Source: SIG78 sp045635745
Lineage (GTDB): Bacteria > Verrucomicrobiota > Lentisphaeria > Victivallales > Victivallaceae
Direction of reading: 5' to 3'
DNA: 64,000 bases
Assembly: GCA_045635745.1 (NCBI GenBank)
Contig: JAZTWG010000048.1
Coordinates: 62,001 to 126,000, forward strand
Shown here: piece after piece, positions 43,064 through 52,199 of the stretch
Numbering within the stretch: the first letter of the stretch is position 1
Layout of the letters: every line of letters begins with the position of its first letter
Position numbers and translations under genes: made by a program
Notes under the pieces: model-generated
What the model was told of the DNA's origin: nothing
The model's input: the letters and a program-made list of their open reading frames with translations, nothing else
The model's database searches: none

Positions 43064-45076
43064 TTACTTCTTTTCTATAAGAATATCCGAATTTATCCCT
43101 TCACAGGCAAAAGTCCACTTATTGTTGACTTTTTTGCTCAAATTGAACATCGATTCAAAATTGCCATCAAGTTCAAATTCTGCGTTATTGCCCAGAGCTC
43201 CGCCTACAACCAACGCACAGCGGCGGCCATTTTCATCGGTAAAGACCCCGCAGCGCACCCGGCCCTTGAGGTTGTTTACGCTCAAAAGTTTTATCTCGTT
43301 GCCACTCAAGATCCATGGTTCGATCTTTTTCATGGCCTCGTTTACACTTTTAAGTGCTTTAAGCATCTTTTCCCGATAGTTGAGGATGGGAATATTCGGA
43401 TTGGTTACAGCCGGAAAATAGTAATACAGAAATCCGGTAGCGCCGTCGATTGCGTGCGACAGACACATGCTCAGCATCTCCTGCGCTGTGGGATTACGGT
43501 ATTTTTTCCAGCTTTCAATATCGCTGAGTTTTTCCACGGGTTCGTAGTACGCCCAGCTGAAACATTGCCCTACCAGAAAATGAGGAACATTCAAACGCTT
43601 GACCATCTGTCCGGCAAACTCCAGAGCGGTCAGATCGTGATCGCGGTTGATCAGGGGATAAGCATCTGTCCCCATAATATCTGTTGTATCCAGAAAATGC
43701 TGCATTTCAGTATAGTGCATAGTTACCGACCAACTTGGGTGGTCGGGATCGTTTTTCAGCACAAAATCCCGCCGCTGCCGTATGAGTTCGCTTTGCGATG
43801 CGGGCATTTCATCACAAATATACCACGCCAGCATGGCGGGGTGATCTTTAAAAGAAGACAGTATCTTGGCAGTAATATTATCAGAACCGGAAACCCCCTG
43901 ATACTTCGTAAGATTGAATTTTTCGAGTGCGAAATCATAGGTATTTATCAAATTGAAAATCACCTTTATATCGCGCTTGTGCATATTATCCAACACCAGG
44001 GTAACGGATTCAACCGTGTTGTTTTCATCGCCGGTATAGTGATCGCGGGGAGTTTCGCGCCCCTTGCCGTCAAAGCGGTAAGCAGTATTGAGCGACAGAC
44101 TGCCGTAAGGCATTACGGTATTGAACCCGGCTTCCTGCAGCATGGCAAGTTCATCATCCGGGCATTGCCCGACATACATACCCAATACCATGAATTTTTT
44201 GCCATTCACCCGCAATATCCGATCCATGCCGATTTGCACCCGGGGCAGTTTTTCCGCAACAGCAACCGTTACTTGCGCGGTATCAAGTATCTTGTTTGTT
44301 TTGTCAATCAGCGCCAGCCGGACTTGATAGCTGCCGGATTTCTGCGGTGCAAAACTCAACTTGGTCATCCGGTTCTGCAATTTGCCTTGAGTTGAACCGA
44401 CCATTCTATCACCATCCAGCAATTCAGCTTTGATTGTAAGATCTTCAGGCAATTTATTGCAGGTATTCATTGCTCCGGCAAGCAGTTCGGGGCGGTCTGG
44501 CGACAGCACCAGCGGCGCGGGAGCAATAGCATAAACATAGCTGCGATCATACTCTTCGATCTGCAGCGAGTCAAACCAGACTTCGCCCAGGTAGTTGTGA
44601 AACAGATCCAATCTTATTTCGCAATAATCGCTCCCCGGATACATGGTAAAAACTTTTTCCACTTGTGTCCAATCGGTCGTTTCCATTACACCGATCGGAA
44701 AAATATTGTGTACATTTTTGCCGTTTTTATCATAAAAATGCAAAGAAAATGATGCCGCGGTGCGGTATTGACCGCGTTGTCTGATATCAGCCTTGAGCCA
44801 AACACTCATCTTGTAATTTTTACCATGCTCAAAACGCACTTTGCGGATTACCGGCTGATTGGGTTTGCCGGGAAGTGTTGTTTTATCGCGTTTGATATAT
44901 AATGCATTGGTGCCGTTGCGACCTTTGCCGCGGATGATTTGAAACTCTTGCGGCACATCCCAAAAAACTGTACCCTGATCAAAATTCAGATTTTTCAATT
45001 TCAATGCCATATCTCCACCCTGGAGTCTGAAAATTGCGATCACTGATAAAATCAGTATCATCTTTATATACTTCAT
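43064..45076 (-). CDS. Secreted CBM-containing glycoside-hydrolase-like protein
   Basis: 670 residues. Signal peptide (about 1-20), then a jelly-roll carbohydrate-binding module of CBM4/9 type (about 25-175; KNYKMSVWLKADIRQRGQY, LGEVWFDSLQIEEYD). A linker sandwich (about 190-275) and a TIM-barrel domain (about 285-620) follow, with GMYVGQCPDDELAMLQEAGFN at its start, WYICDEMPASQ (candidate acid/base Glu, about 420) and MGTDAYPLINRD. The C-terminus is a small beta domain. Catalysis resembles GH2/GH5-clan enzymes but no exact family can be named. Paralogue of the gene just upstream (45094-47058). AAGGG precedes the ATG. Confidence 0.8.
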   Translation of the reverse strand: MKYIKMILILSVIAIFRLQGGDMALKLKNLNFDQGTVFWDVPQEFQIIRGKGRNGTNALYIKRDKTTLPGKPNQPVIRKVRFEHGKNYKMSVWLKADIRQRGQYRTAASFSLHFYDKNGKNVHNIFPIGVMETTDWTQVEKVFTMYPGSDYCEIRLDLFHNYLGEVWFDSLQIEEYDRSYVYAIAPAPLVLSPDRPELLAGAMNTCNKLPEDLTIKAELLDGDRMVGSTQGKLQNRMTKLSFAPQKSGSYQVRLALIDKTNKILDTAQVTVAVAEKLPRVQIGMDRILRVNGKKFMVLGMYVGQCPDDELAMLQEAGFNTVMPYGSLSLNTAYRFDGKGRETPRDHYTGDENNTVESVTLVLDNMHKRDIKVIFNLINTYDFALEKFNLTKYQGVSGSDNITAKILSSFKDHPAMLAWYICDEMPASQSELIRQRRDFVLKNDPDHPSWSVTMHYTEMQHFLDTTDIMGTDAYPLINRDHDLTALEFAGQMVKRLNVPHFLVGQCFSWAYYEPVEKLSDIESWKKYRNPTAQEMLSMCLSHAIDGATGFLYYYFPAVTNPNIPILNYREKMLKALKSVNEAMKKIEPWILSGNEIKLLSVNNLKGRVRCGVFTDENGRRCALVVGGALGNNAEFELDGNFESMFNLSKKVNNKWTFACEGINSDILIEKK

Positions 45077-45093
45077 GCTTTGCCCTTGCTTTT

Positions 45094-47058
45094 TTATTCT
45101 TCAACAAGCATATCCGAGGCAATATTTTCGGCTTTGAAAATATATTTGCCGTTCCGGAAAACGGTTTTGCCGAAAAGTGATTTGAATTTTCCCGGCAGTT
45201 CCAGTTCCGCCGCTGCGATCCCGGGGCCTTCGGCAGTAATAAGCACACACTTTTTTCCGGCATCATTTTTATGCAAAGTTGCCATGACTTTACCCTGAAG
45301 TTTTTTCAGCGGCAGGGATTCGATCTTATATACCGAAAGCAAATATGGTTCCAGTGTTTTCATGGCGTTTGCCACAAGCTTCATCCGGGCAAATGCCTTT
45401 TTGAAATAATCGGGGTCCTTGCTGCGGTTTTCGTAATCACGGATACAGTTCCAGTAATAGAAAATAAATCCTTTGGCTCCGAACTGAGCAAGTTGAAAAC
45501 ACATCGAACGCATCTCTTCTGCCGAAGGATCCCGATGGATCTCGTGCCAGTATTTATGATGATTTTCCGGCGTGGTTTTGGTGTAATACGCCAGATTGAA
45601 ACATTGCATCACCCCCCAGAACGGTTTACCGAGCTTTGCCGACTGCCGCCCTGCGTGGGTTACATCATACATATCAAACGAACGGTTCCCGACCGGATAG
45701 GGATCGACTCCGGATATATCTCCAGACGAAGCAAAATTATAGAGTTCGTTAAAGTGCATGGAAACCATAAATGACGGATGCATGGGGTCGTATTTATTGA
45801 CAAGATTCCGCCGGGCTTCGAGTTTATCGGTCATACTTGCCGGCGGTTCATCGGCAATGTACCATGCCAGCAGTGCAGGATGTTTGCCGAAAACATCAAT
45901 AACGCGTTTGACTACATTATCCGCACCTTGGGTACCATACCAGTTTTTTATGGCGAAAGCACCTTGCTCCTGAACATTGGCAATGCTGAAAACAAGTTTA
46001 ATATTTTTTTGCTGACAATAATCCATTACTTCCAGCGTTTTACTCAAAGCCGCCGGATTACCTGGCTTGCCGTAATTGAACCGCAAAACCATACTGCCGT
46101 AGGAAAGCAGAGTATTGAACTTTGCTTCGGAAATCATATCGATTTCTTCTTTGCTCATCTGCCCGATATAGAACCCCAGCGGCATAAACGGCTTGCCATC
46201 CACAATCAAACGCTGGTATTTATCGATATAAGATCCGCGGAATCCGGCTGATTTTTCAACAATATTGACTGCAAAACATTCTTCTGCCAAAACTGTTTTT
46301 TTATCAGGAGCAAGCAAACGCAAACGGGCATCGGCAACACCTTTTTTCAGGTTTTTCAAATCAAAACGAGCCTGATTGCCATCCAGTTGTTTTGTGCTGT
46401 ATGTTGTAAAATCTTTGCCTTTCAACAAAAGTTCAGCCGCAGTTCCCGGTGCCAGATCTGCACCGGTGCGCACCGCAGAGACCGATACGGCCGGATCATC
46501 CATAAAAATCAGCCGGCTGCCCGGTGTGGTCATATAGACAAAGTATTTGTCACTTAATTCAATATTTACATCATCGAACCATGCTTCGCCAAGAAAACCG
46601 TTATAAAGACCGATTTTCAGCAAACACTTCTTTGTTTCCTGCGGTACAGTAAATTCGCGTTCAAGCCTCACCCACTTGCCGTTACTGGACTCGATCAGAC
46701 CATTGTTGTAAATATTGCCCAATACTTTTTTGCCGCTGCTGAAAGTCAGAACAAAGCTCGCCCCGACTTTATATTTTCCTTTTCGGGTAATATCAGCTTT
46801 GGCATAACAGCTTACTTTGTAGGATTTGCCCGGTTCAAGTGCAATACTCTGCTCTGTCCAGCCCAGATTTTCGCCATCGCGGGAGCGTTTTATATGAAGA
46901 GCTGCACTGCTGTTGCGTCCTTCCAGAGCACGGACAGAACAACCGTCAGGAAACATCCAGCCGCTTTTGCCATCTTCAAAATTGGAGTTGATGACCTTGA
47001 CCGCTCCGAAGATCGGACTTGCCGCCAACAGCAATGTCAGTAAACAAAGAAATCTCAT
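45094..47058 (-). CDS. Secreted CBM-containing glycoside-hydrolase-like protein
   Basis: 654 residues with the same architecture as its downstream paralogue. Signal MRFLCLLTLLLAASPIFGA, CBM4/9-like jelly roll (about 20-165; SYKVSCYAKADITRKGKYKV, FLGEAWFDDVNIEL), linker domain, and TIM barrel with GFYIGQMSKEEIDMISEAKFN, WYIADEPPASMTDK (candidate acid/base Glu, about 402) and SGVDPYPVGN. The C-terminal beta domain ends in IASDMLVEE. It starts 16 bases after the stand-alone binding module at 47075, whose sequence is closest to this protein's own N-terminal module. Likely acts outside the cytoplasmic membrane on a glycan also bound by that module. Confidence 0.8.
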   Translation of the reverse strand: MRFLCLLTLLLAASPIFGAVKVINSNFEDGKSGWMFPDGCSVRALEGRNSSAALHIKRSRDGENLGWTEQSIALEPGKSYKVSCYAKADITRKGKYKVGASFVLTFSSGKKVLGNIYNNGLIESSNGKWVRLEREFTVPQETKKCLLKIGLYNGFLGEAWFDDVNIELSDKYFVYMTTPGSRLIFMDDPAVSVSAVRTGADLAPGTAAELLLKGKDFTTYSTKQLDGNQARFDLKNLKKGVADARLRLLAPDKKTVLAEECFAVNIVEKSAGFRGSYIDKYQRLIVDGKPFMPLGFYIGQMSKEEIDMISEAKFNTLLSYGSMVLRFNYGKPGNPAALSKTLEVMDYCQQKNIKLVFSIANVQEQGAFAIKNWYGTQGADNVVKRVIDVFGKHPALLAWYIADEPPASMTDKLEARRNLVNKYDPMHPSFMVSMHFNELYNFASSGDISGVDPYPVGNRSFDMYDVTHAGRQSAKLGKPFWGVMQCFNLAYYTKTTPENHHKYWHEIHRDPSAEEMRSMCFQLAQFGAKGFIFYYWNCIRDYENRSKDPDYFKKAFARMKLVANAMKTLEPYLLSVYKIESLPLKKLQGKVMATLHKNDAGKKCVLITAEGPGIAAAELELPGKFKSLFGKTVFRNGKYIFKAENIASDMLVEE

Positions 47059-47074
47059 TCCGCAATATTCCAGA

Positions 47075-47602
47075 TTATTTTATCTCTTCAATTTTCACAT
47101 CATCGAACCAGGCTTGGCCGAGAAATCCGGGATAAAGCCCGACTCGTATTTCGCATGTCCGTGAATTTTCCGGAGCAGTAAAGGTGTATTCCACAGTTTT
47201 CCACTCGCCATTAGTCGAGTCAAAACAGCATACCGGATAAAAATTCTTTATAACTTTTTTGCTGTCGCGGATCGTTAAAGTAAAACCGGCGCCAACCTTG
47301 TATTTGCCTTTCAGGGTAATATCAGCTTTGATCTGGCAGCTTACTTTGTATTTTTTGCCGCCTTCGATGCTGGCAAACTGCCACGCTGCACCATCACTTT
47401 TGCCGCTTTTTTCACGTTTCACATACAACGCTTTGGAGTTGTTGACTCCGCCTTTTTCCACAATACTGTATTCTTCAGCAAACTTCCAGCCGCGATTTGC
47501 ATCTTCAAATCCGGTGTTGTAAATCCGCGGGGCGCACCAGGCACTGCCAGCCAATACACACACAGCAACAACCGAAACTTTTTTAATCAATGTGTTTTTC
47601 AT
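47075..47602 (-). CDS. Secreted stand-alone CBM4/9-like carbohydrate-binding protein
   Basis: 175 residues. Signal MKNTLIKKVSVVAVCVLAGSAWCA, then just one jelly-roll module: YNTGFEDANRGWKF, ALYVKREKSGKSDG, YKVSCQIKADITLKGKYKV and GFLGQAWFDDVKIEEIK at the very end. It corresponds to the N-terminal module of the two glycosidase-like proteins downstream, stopping exactly where their modules end. No remnant of a catalytic domain follows, only 16 bases to the next gene, so it seems a genuine free binding protein rather than a recent truncation. No catalytic function expected. Confidence 0.85.
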   Translation of the reverse strand: MKNTLIKKVSVVAVCVLAGSAWCAPRIYNTGFEDANRGWKFAEEYSIVEKGGVNNSKALYVKREKSGKSDGAAWQFASIEGGKKYKVSCQIKADITLKGKYKVGAGFTLTIRDSKKVIKNFYPVCCFDSTNGEWKTVEYTFTAPENSRTCEIRVGLYPGFLGQAWFDDVKIEEIK

Positions 47603-47632
47603 AAATATTTTTCCTTTTTTATTTTATTGAAC

Positions 47633-48325
47633 TTATAAAGTCTGTTTCTGACCGGCCTCATCAACATATTCTGTAAACATGTATTTATACGGATTGATCA
47701 CGCCTTTTTCCACAAACGGGATCTCCTTGAGCCGCTCTTTGTTGACCGATTCCACATGCCCGGCAACAAACAGCATATTACACGTTTTGCCGTGAACCAT
47801 ATATGGGCTGGCCTGGGAAGATGATTGAGTTGCACCCATACGGTAATAGGGGCTGGAAATATCAGTTTTATAAGAATCTGCAACCATAAAGTGATTGGTG
47901 GGATCTTCGATTTTGAACATATAGATCGGCTGATAAACCGCCGTACAGAACATACCGTAAGTAAAAAGCAGTGAACTGCCTTTGGGCTGCGAACTCGGGC
48001 AGTAGAAGACTTTACTTACGTCAGTATCTTTACCCGGCAGAGAATTGGATTCCTGCAGATTGTAGTTCCAGAACCCGCCGGAGGCAGAAGCCGCCGCATA
48101 GCTGTACATCACGCCCTGATTCTGATCGCTGTAAACAGTGATTGCCAAGCCGATGTTCTTCAGATTGTTGGTGCAGTTGGAACTCCGGGCGCGCTCCCGC
48201 GCTGCTGACAAAGCCGGCAGCAGCATCGCGGCCAGAATGGCAATGATGGCGATTACCACCAAGAGTTCAATCAGCGTAAAGGGCAGTCGCCCCCCCATCA
48301 CCGGCAGATTGTTAGTTTTTTTCAT
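47633..48325 (-). CDS. Pseudopilin-like protein with type IV prepilin leader
   Basis: 230 residues. Leader MKKTNNLPVMGGRLP precedes FTLIELLVVIAIIAILAA, with Pro in the -1 position; the globular part contains SSNCTNNLKNIGLAITVYSD and ends with the family's MVHGKTCNMLFVAGHVES. Unlike the two pseudopilins at 8434-10138, its leader codons contain no palindrome. It is embedded in the carbohydrate operon between the ROK-like regulator and the binding module, with AAGGAG before the ATG. This ties at least one pseudopilin to a particular glycan locus; whether it forms a fibre, helps secretion or binds substrate is unknown. Confidence 0.88.
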   Translation of the reverse strand: MKKTNNLPVMGGRLPFTLIELLVVIAIIAILAAMLLPALSAARERARSSNCTNNLKNIGLAITVYSDQNQGVMYSYAAASASGGFWNYNLQESNSLPGKDTDVSKVFYCPSSQPKGSSLLFTYGMFCTAVYQPIYMFKIEDPTNHFMVADSYKTDISSPYYRMGATQSSSQASPYMVHGKTCNMLFVAGHVESVNKERLKEIPFVEKGVINPYKYMFTEYVDEAGQKQTL

Positions 48326-48359
48326 TTCTCACTCCTTGTTGATTATGGTTGATATTGTG

Positions 48360-49475
48360 TTAATTTTGTAAATCAGGCAGAAACTTGCCATGTTCAAACG
48401 AAAATAATTCCCGACGCAAATATCCGACCGGAACATAAAGAAATTCATTTGATGAAAAGTTGGCTGTAACAAACGGAATCTTTTCACCCGGAGATGATTC
48501 GTTGGCAATTACAGCTTGAACTTTTTCAATAATGATCGGACGCGAATGCATAAGTACAACGGCATCAAAATGCATTTTTCGACTCAAGCTGACCACGCTT
48601 TTACCCAGCAGTACGGCGTAATCTTCCAGAATATCCCGCGCGCGGAGATCGCCGTTGAGCGCCCGGCTGTAAACTTCCGAATAGCATGAATCACCGAGAT
48701 TTTTCAAACTTGAATAAAACTCTTCATAAAGATATTTCAGAAAACAATTGAAGTCCAGCAATTCCAGCAACTTGAAGTTACAGCTGAAATCCGTTACAGT
48801 ATCCAGCGCATTATTAATTTTCAGCACTATCTTCGGATCACTCAAATAACCATTGGTTGCCACATGCATCCAACCGCCGCGATGTTTGTGGATCAGCCCC
48901 AGCACACGGCCAGAAAAATAGTTGTTTATGGCATATTGCGACAATAAAAACTCATCAGCATAGCCGCAAACAGCATTGTGTTCGCAAAACGGCTGCAGCA
49001 TATTGATAAGTTTGTTTTTAAATTGTGCGGAATATATATTTCCATCGGCCAGATTTATTGCTATGGAATAAATCTTTTTTCCCTGTTCAGCAAGTTGTTC
49101 AGAAAATTTTTTCGCAGTATTGAAGAACACTGCCGGCAGCATTTTTTTATAATCACCATCAGTGAATTCCTGCCGATACATATCCAGCGGAAAACCTCGA
49201 TTGTCGCAGAGCAATGCATATATTTCTGACCGGACTGCGGTCAAAACCAGAAAATAGATGCTTTTCTCTCGTAAGGTATAATATATCTGGGGCTGGCCGA
49301 GCGATACGACCTTCCTTGATATTTCCACTTGATTTTGTGCAACAAGCTCTTCCATGCACCGGCTGACCGTCCGGGGATTGAGCTTGGATAACTCTATCAA
49401 ATCCTTGCGGCTGATCGTATGATGCACAAATAAAATGCCTTTCAAACGGGCGGTACTGCTGTTGCGTTGTTTCAT
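48360..49475 (-). CDS. ROK/NagC-like transcriptional regulator
   Basis: 371 residues. An N-terminal winged helix-turn-helix (about 8-70: HHTISRKDLIELSKLNPRTVSRCMEELVAQNQVEI) resembles ROK-family sugar repressors. The C-terminal two thirds follow the ROK fold only loosely: the DxGxT ATP motif and the GHxxxxxxGxxCxCGxxGC zinc site are not found, although YADEFLLSQYAINNYF and VLGLIHKHRGGWM lie where the sugar-binding region would be. So it is probably a non-kinase sugar-responsive repressor or activator of the operon, lying second in it after the transporter. Assignment is tentative. Confidence 0.7.
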   Translation of the reverse strand: MKQRNSSTARLKGILFVHHTISRKDLIELSKLNPRTVSRCMEELVAQNQVEISRKVVSLGQPQIYYTLREKSIYFLVLTAVRSEIYALLCDNRGFPLDMYRQEFTDGDYKKMLPAVFFNTAKKFSEQLAEQGKKIYSIAINLADGNIYSAQFKNKLINMLQPFCEHNAVCGYADEFLLSQYAINNYFSGRVLGLIHKHRGGWMHVATNGYLSDPKIVLKINNALDTVTDFSCNFKLLELLDFNCFLKYLYEEFYSSLKNLGDSCYSEVYSRALNGDLRARDILEDYAVLLGKSVVSLSRKMHFDAVVLMHSRPIIIEKVQAVIANESSPGEKIPFVTANFSSNEFLYVPVGYLRRELFSFEHGKFLPDLQN

Positions 49476-49487
49476 GATCTCTGAAAA

Positions 49488-50861
49488 TCAATTGTATTTT
49501 TGCGGCGGAACATAATTTTTTCCACCATGTTTTTTCCACTCCATGTAAACCACCAGCAAGGCCAGAACTGCCAGCAAGGTAATGGTAAAATCCCAGCCGA
49601 ACATTACCCGATAGCCCACAATGTCGGTAAGTTTGCCGCCCAGATAGGCCGCAAAAAAGAGTATTACTGAAATCGACATGGAGTTGGCACTGGCAAACTG
49701 ACCGAACTTATCCGCCGGAAAAACAGCCACCAGAAACGGCATTAAAACCACGCCCTGAACTGCGTACATTATTGCCGTAACAATACCGATAACTGCAAAT
49801 GTTTCCAACGAATAAACGAAAAAGTGTCCGAATATATTCACCAGCATGATCAGCAAACCGCTGCCCATATAAATCAGCATGGGGTTGTATTTATCCATCA
49901 ATTTTCCCAACAGGGCCACCACCACAACTGCCGCCAGTGAACCGATACCGATGATCCGGCCGTATTGCTCAACACTCATACCGATCTCTTTAGTGGCAAA
50001 AAGCACATTGAACATATTACGGCAGATATTGGATGCCGAATTCAAGCCTACACAGAGAAAAGTAAAAATGTAGATTTTAGAACTGAAACATTGTCGGAAG
50101 AACAATGTAAAATATTCATAACTCTTTCTGAAAAATGATGCTGTTTTTTCGATTTTATCTTCCACCGGCGGATATGTTCCTTCCTTGACATAGCGGAAAA
50201 GCAGCCAGTAGGACAACGCAAAAACCGCTCCGAAAAATCCGAAAGTTGCTTTGGTGTGATCCACCGTAGTCTGCAGCAGAAAAAAGTTGAATCCTGCCCG
50301 CAATATCGTACCAATGACCATGGCACAAACCATAAAACGCCCGATAAATTCTTTGGGAATAACATCCACAATAAGATAGCTCGAAACCGATCCGGGAAAG
50401 AGAAATGCCACCTGAAACAGCAGTATACACCCGGCCAGCAGATAAAAATCAGTGTTGTAATTGCCCAGTACCGGAATACAACGGATCAAAAAATCACTCA
50501 ACTCTCGGTGCCAGGCGATCATCTGCAATAAAATCAGCAGCGCCGGAGCCGAAAACATCATATATGGTATGCGCCGTCCGAATCGGGTACGGGTCTTGTC
50601 GCTGGCGGTACTGATCAACGGCACCAGAAAAAATCCCAATATCTGTGGAATAGTGCCGATCACCAAAGCTATCTGGGTAGCCGAAGCTCCGACTTTATCC
50701 AATAGAATCGGCTTGACTCCCGGCACCAGATCATCGCAAATAATACAGAACATCTTGCTGGAAAACATGAGAAAAGATGCCACAATAAGCATCTGCGGCA
50801 ATGTATAGCTCAAATCCCGAATGGAGCCTACTATCCTGCTATCACTGTTTTTAAGAGACAT
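49488..50861 (-). CDS. MFS transporter, GPH (glycoside-pentoside-hexuronide) type
   Basis: 457 residues, inner membrane, 12 hydrophobic helices. The loop 2-3 motif DKTRTRFGRRIPYM is typical of the GPH sugar:cation symporters, as are the N-terminal QILGFFLVPLISTASD segment and the halves joined by a charged loop (KEGTYPPVEDKIEKTAS). Probably imports the oligosaccharide or sugar released by the secreted enzymes encoded downstream. It is the first gene of the 50861-36404 operon and has a good promoter 45 bases upstream. Confidence 0.88.
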   Translation of the reverse strand: MSLKNSDSRIVGSIRDLSYTLPQMLIVASFLMFSSKMFCIICDDLVPGVKPILLDKVGASATQIALVIGTIPQILGFFLVPLISTASDKTRTRFGRRIPYMMFSAPALLILLQMIAWHRELSDFLIRCIPVLGNYNTDFYLLAGCILLFQVAFLFPGSVSSYLIVDVIPKEFIGRFMVCAMVIGTILRAGFNFFLLQTTVDHTKATFGFFGAVFALSYWLLFRYVKEGTYPPVEDKIEKTASFFRKSYEYFTLFFRQCFSSKIYIFTFLCVGLNSASNICRNMFNVLFATKEIGMSVEQYGRIIGIGSLAAVVVVALLGKLMDKYNPMLIYMGSGLLIMLVNIFGHFFVYSLETFAVIGIVTAIMYAVQGVVLMPFLVAVFPADKFGQFASANSMSISVILFFAAYLGGKLTDIVGYRVMFGWDFTITLLAVLALLVVYMEWKKHGGKNYVPPQKYN

Positions 50862-50905
50862 TTTTTCTGAAATCCCAATGCAGATTTACTTTTATTACAT
50901 TTAAT

Positions 50906-50933
50906 AGTATAATGCTTTTTAAAAACATTGCAA
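50906..50933 (-). promoter_or_regulatory. Promoter of the long carbohydrate operon
   Basis: On the minus strand TTGCAA and TATACT are 16 bases apart; predicted start near 50899, about 38 bases before the MFS gene's ATG. Confidence 0.75.
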
Positions 50934-51104
50934 GAATAAAATGCATTTAACAGCCATATTTCAATTAAAACTCACATCAATCAGCTGAATATCAACCATA
51001 CTAAAATGTATTTTTATTTCATCTGCTAATAAATTCAATCATCCCACAGTGCCGGATACCATTATACGGCAGCAGCTTCATCCTCCACTGCATAATTACT
51101 TTAT

Positions 51105-51132
51105 TTGCAAATTTATTATTTCATGCTATCTT
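51105..51132 (+). promoter_or_regulatory. Promoter of the GNAT gene
   Basis: TTGCAA and TATCTT are 16 bases apart, with the predicted start about 32 bases before the ATG at 51171. Confidence 0.6.
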
Positions 51133-51170
51133 AACCCCCGTGATTAAAAGTTACTTTATCCGGTATTTCT

Positions 51171-52100
51171 ATGATTATACGTTCTTTTTGTGAAAATGAC
51201 TGGCAGGATTTACTGTCAATTTATAACCGCTATCTGCAGCACGACCAGGTCGACGAACTGTTTTTTGTTCAGTATTTGCTGCTCAATGTCAACCTTGATC
51301 CGGCAGGCATTTTTATTCTGGAAGATAACGGTTCTATTGTGGGATGGACTGCGGCGATGGTCGTCCGCAAAAATCTTGACTGCTGGAGCGATATGGCAGA
51401 AAAAAACCGCTCTGTCGGGTTTATCATGCTGCCAGCTGTTCCCGATCTGGAATGTGCCGTACAGCTTATTAACGCAGCAGAAAAATATCTTGCCGCCAAC
51501 GGATGTACCCGGTTCCGGTGTGGTCTGCCCGGATACACGCTGTTTCCCAACGGTATAGATGAAAAGCTTTATCCGATTTTGCACGAGGCTTTTCTGCAAT
51601 CCGGCTATACAGTTTCCGGATACAGCCACTCCATGGAGCGCTCGCTGGAAAATTACATCATGCCGACAGAATACCAACAGCGGATCGCAGCGCTTGTTCA
51701 AGATAATATTATAATCAAAACTGCCGATATTCATGATCTTTTGCCGCTGCGGAAAATGCTTGAAACCTGTTCGCCGCATTGGATGCATCTGGTCTGCCGC
51801 AAAGCAGAACAGAATCAACTCCACGAGCTGATCGTTGTCCGGCAGAACGATGAAGCAATCGGCTGCTGCCAATATAATTATTTTGGTATGCTCGACCGGA
51901 TTGGACCTTTCCGGGTGGTTGATCATATGAACGGAAAAGGCATCGGTACTCTTATGATCGCCAAACTTCTGGAAGTTATGACTCAAAACAATATCAAACA
52001 CGCGTGGTTTGCTTCGTGCGTGAAATCTCTGGTTTACTTTTACGGAAAAAACGGATTGCAGGTATTCCGCACCAAAAGTATTTTCGTCAAAAATTTGTAA
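51171..52100 (+). CDS. GNAT-family acetyltransferase, apparently two-domain
   Basis: 309 residues, cytoplasmic. Two GNAT-like halves: the first (about 1-150) has IIRSFCENDWQDLLSIYNRY, AGIFILEDNGSIVGWTAAMV and ECAVQLINAAEKYLAANGCTR. The second (about 165-309) has ELIVVRQNDEAIGCCQYNYFG and the acetyl-CoA loop MNGKGIGTLMIAKLLEVM, followed by KHAWFASCVKSLVYFYGKNGLQV. The R/Q-x-x-G-x-G/A acetyl-CoA motif appears complete only in the second half (NGKGIG). Substrate unknown. Transcribed alone and ended by a bidirectional terminator shared with rpsU. Confidence 0.85.
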   Translation: MIIRSFCENDWQDLLSIYNRYLQHDQVDELFFVQYLLLNVNLDPAGIFILEDNGSIVGWTAAMVVRKNLDCWSDMAEKNRSVGFIMLPAVPDLECAVQLINAAEKYLAANGCTRFRCGLPGYTLFPNGIDEKLYPILHEAFLQSGYTVSGYSHSMERSLENYIMPTEYQQRIAALVQDNIIIKTADIHDLLPLRKMLETCSPHWMHLVCRKAEQNQLHELIVVRQNDEAIGCCQYNYFGMLDRIGPFRVVDHMNGKGIGTLMIAKLLEVMTQNNIKHAWFASCVKSLVYFYGKNGLQVFRTKSIFVKNL

Positions 52101-52140
52101 ATCATTGCCGACAGCTTGAAATAAACTGCCCGCAACATAA

Positions 52141-52185
52141 AAAAGGCTGTTGCTTACCTTTTCAGGAATTCAGCAACAGCCTTTT
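52141..52185. terminator. Bidirectional terminator between the GNAT gene and rpsU
   Basis: A perfect 13-base inverted repeat (AAAAGGCTGTTGC / GCAACAGCCTTTT, 19-nt loop) with T runs in both directions, 40 bases past the GNAT stop and 15 past the rpsU stop. Confidence 0.88.
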
Positions 52186-52199
52186 GATTCAGTCAAGCC

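Larger units (their letters stand above)
50862..51170. other. Divergent intergenic region between the MFS and GNAT genes
   Basis: 309 A/T-rich bases without a supported gene. They hold the two divergent promoters listed separately; between them (about 50935-51100) I see no repeat, hairpin or conserved RNA. Confidence 0.7.
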
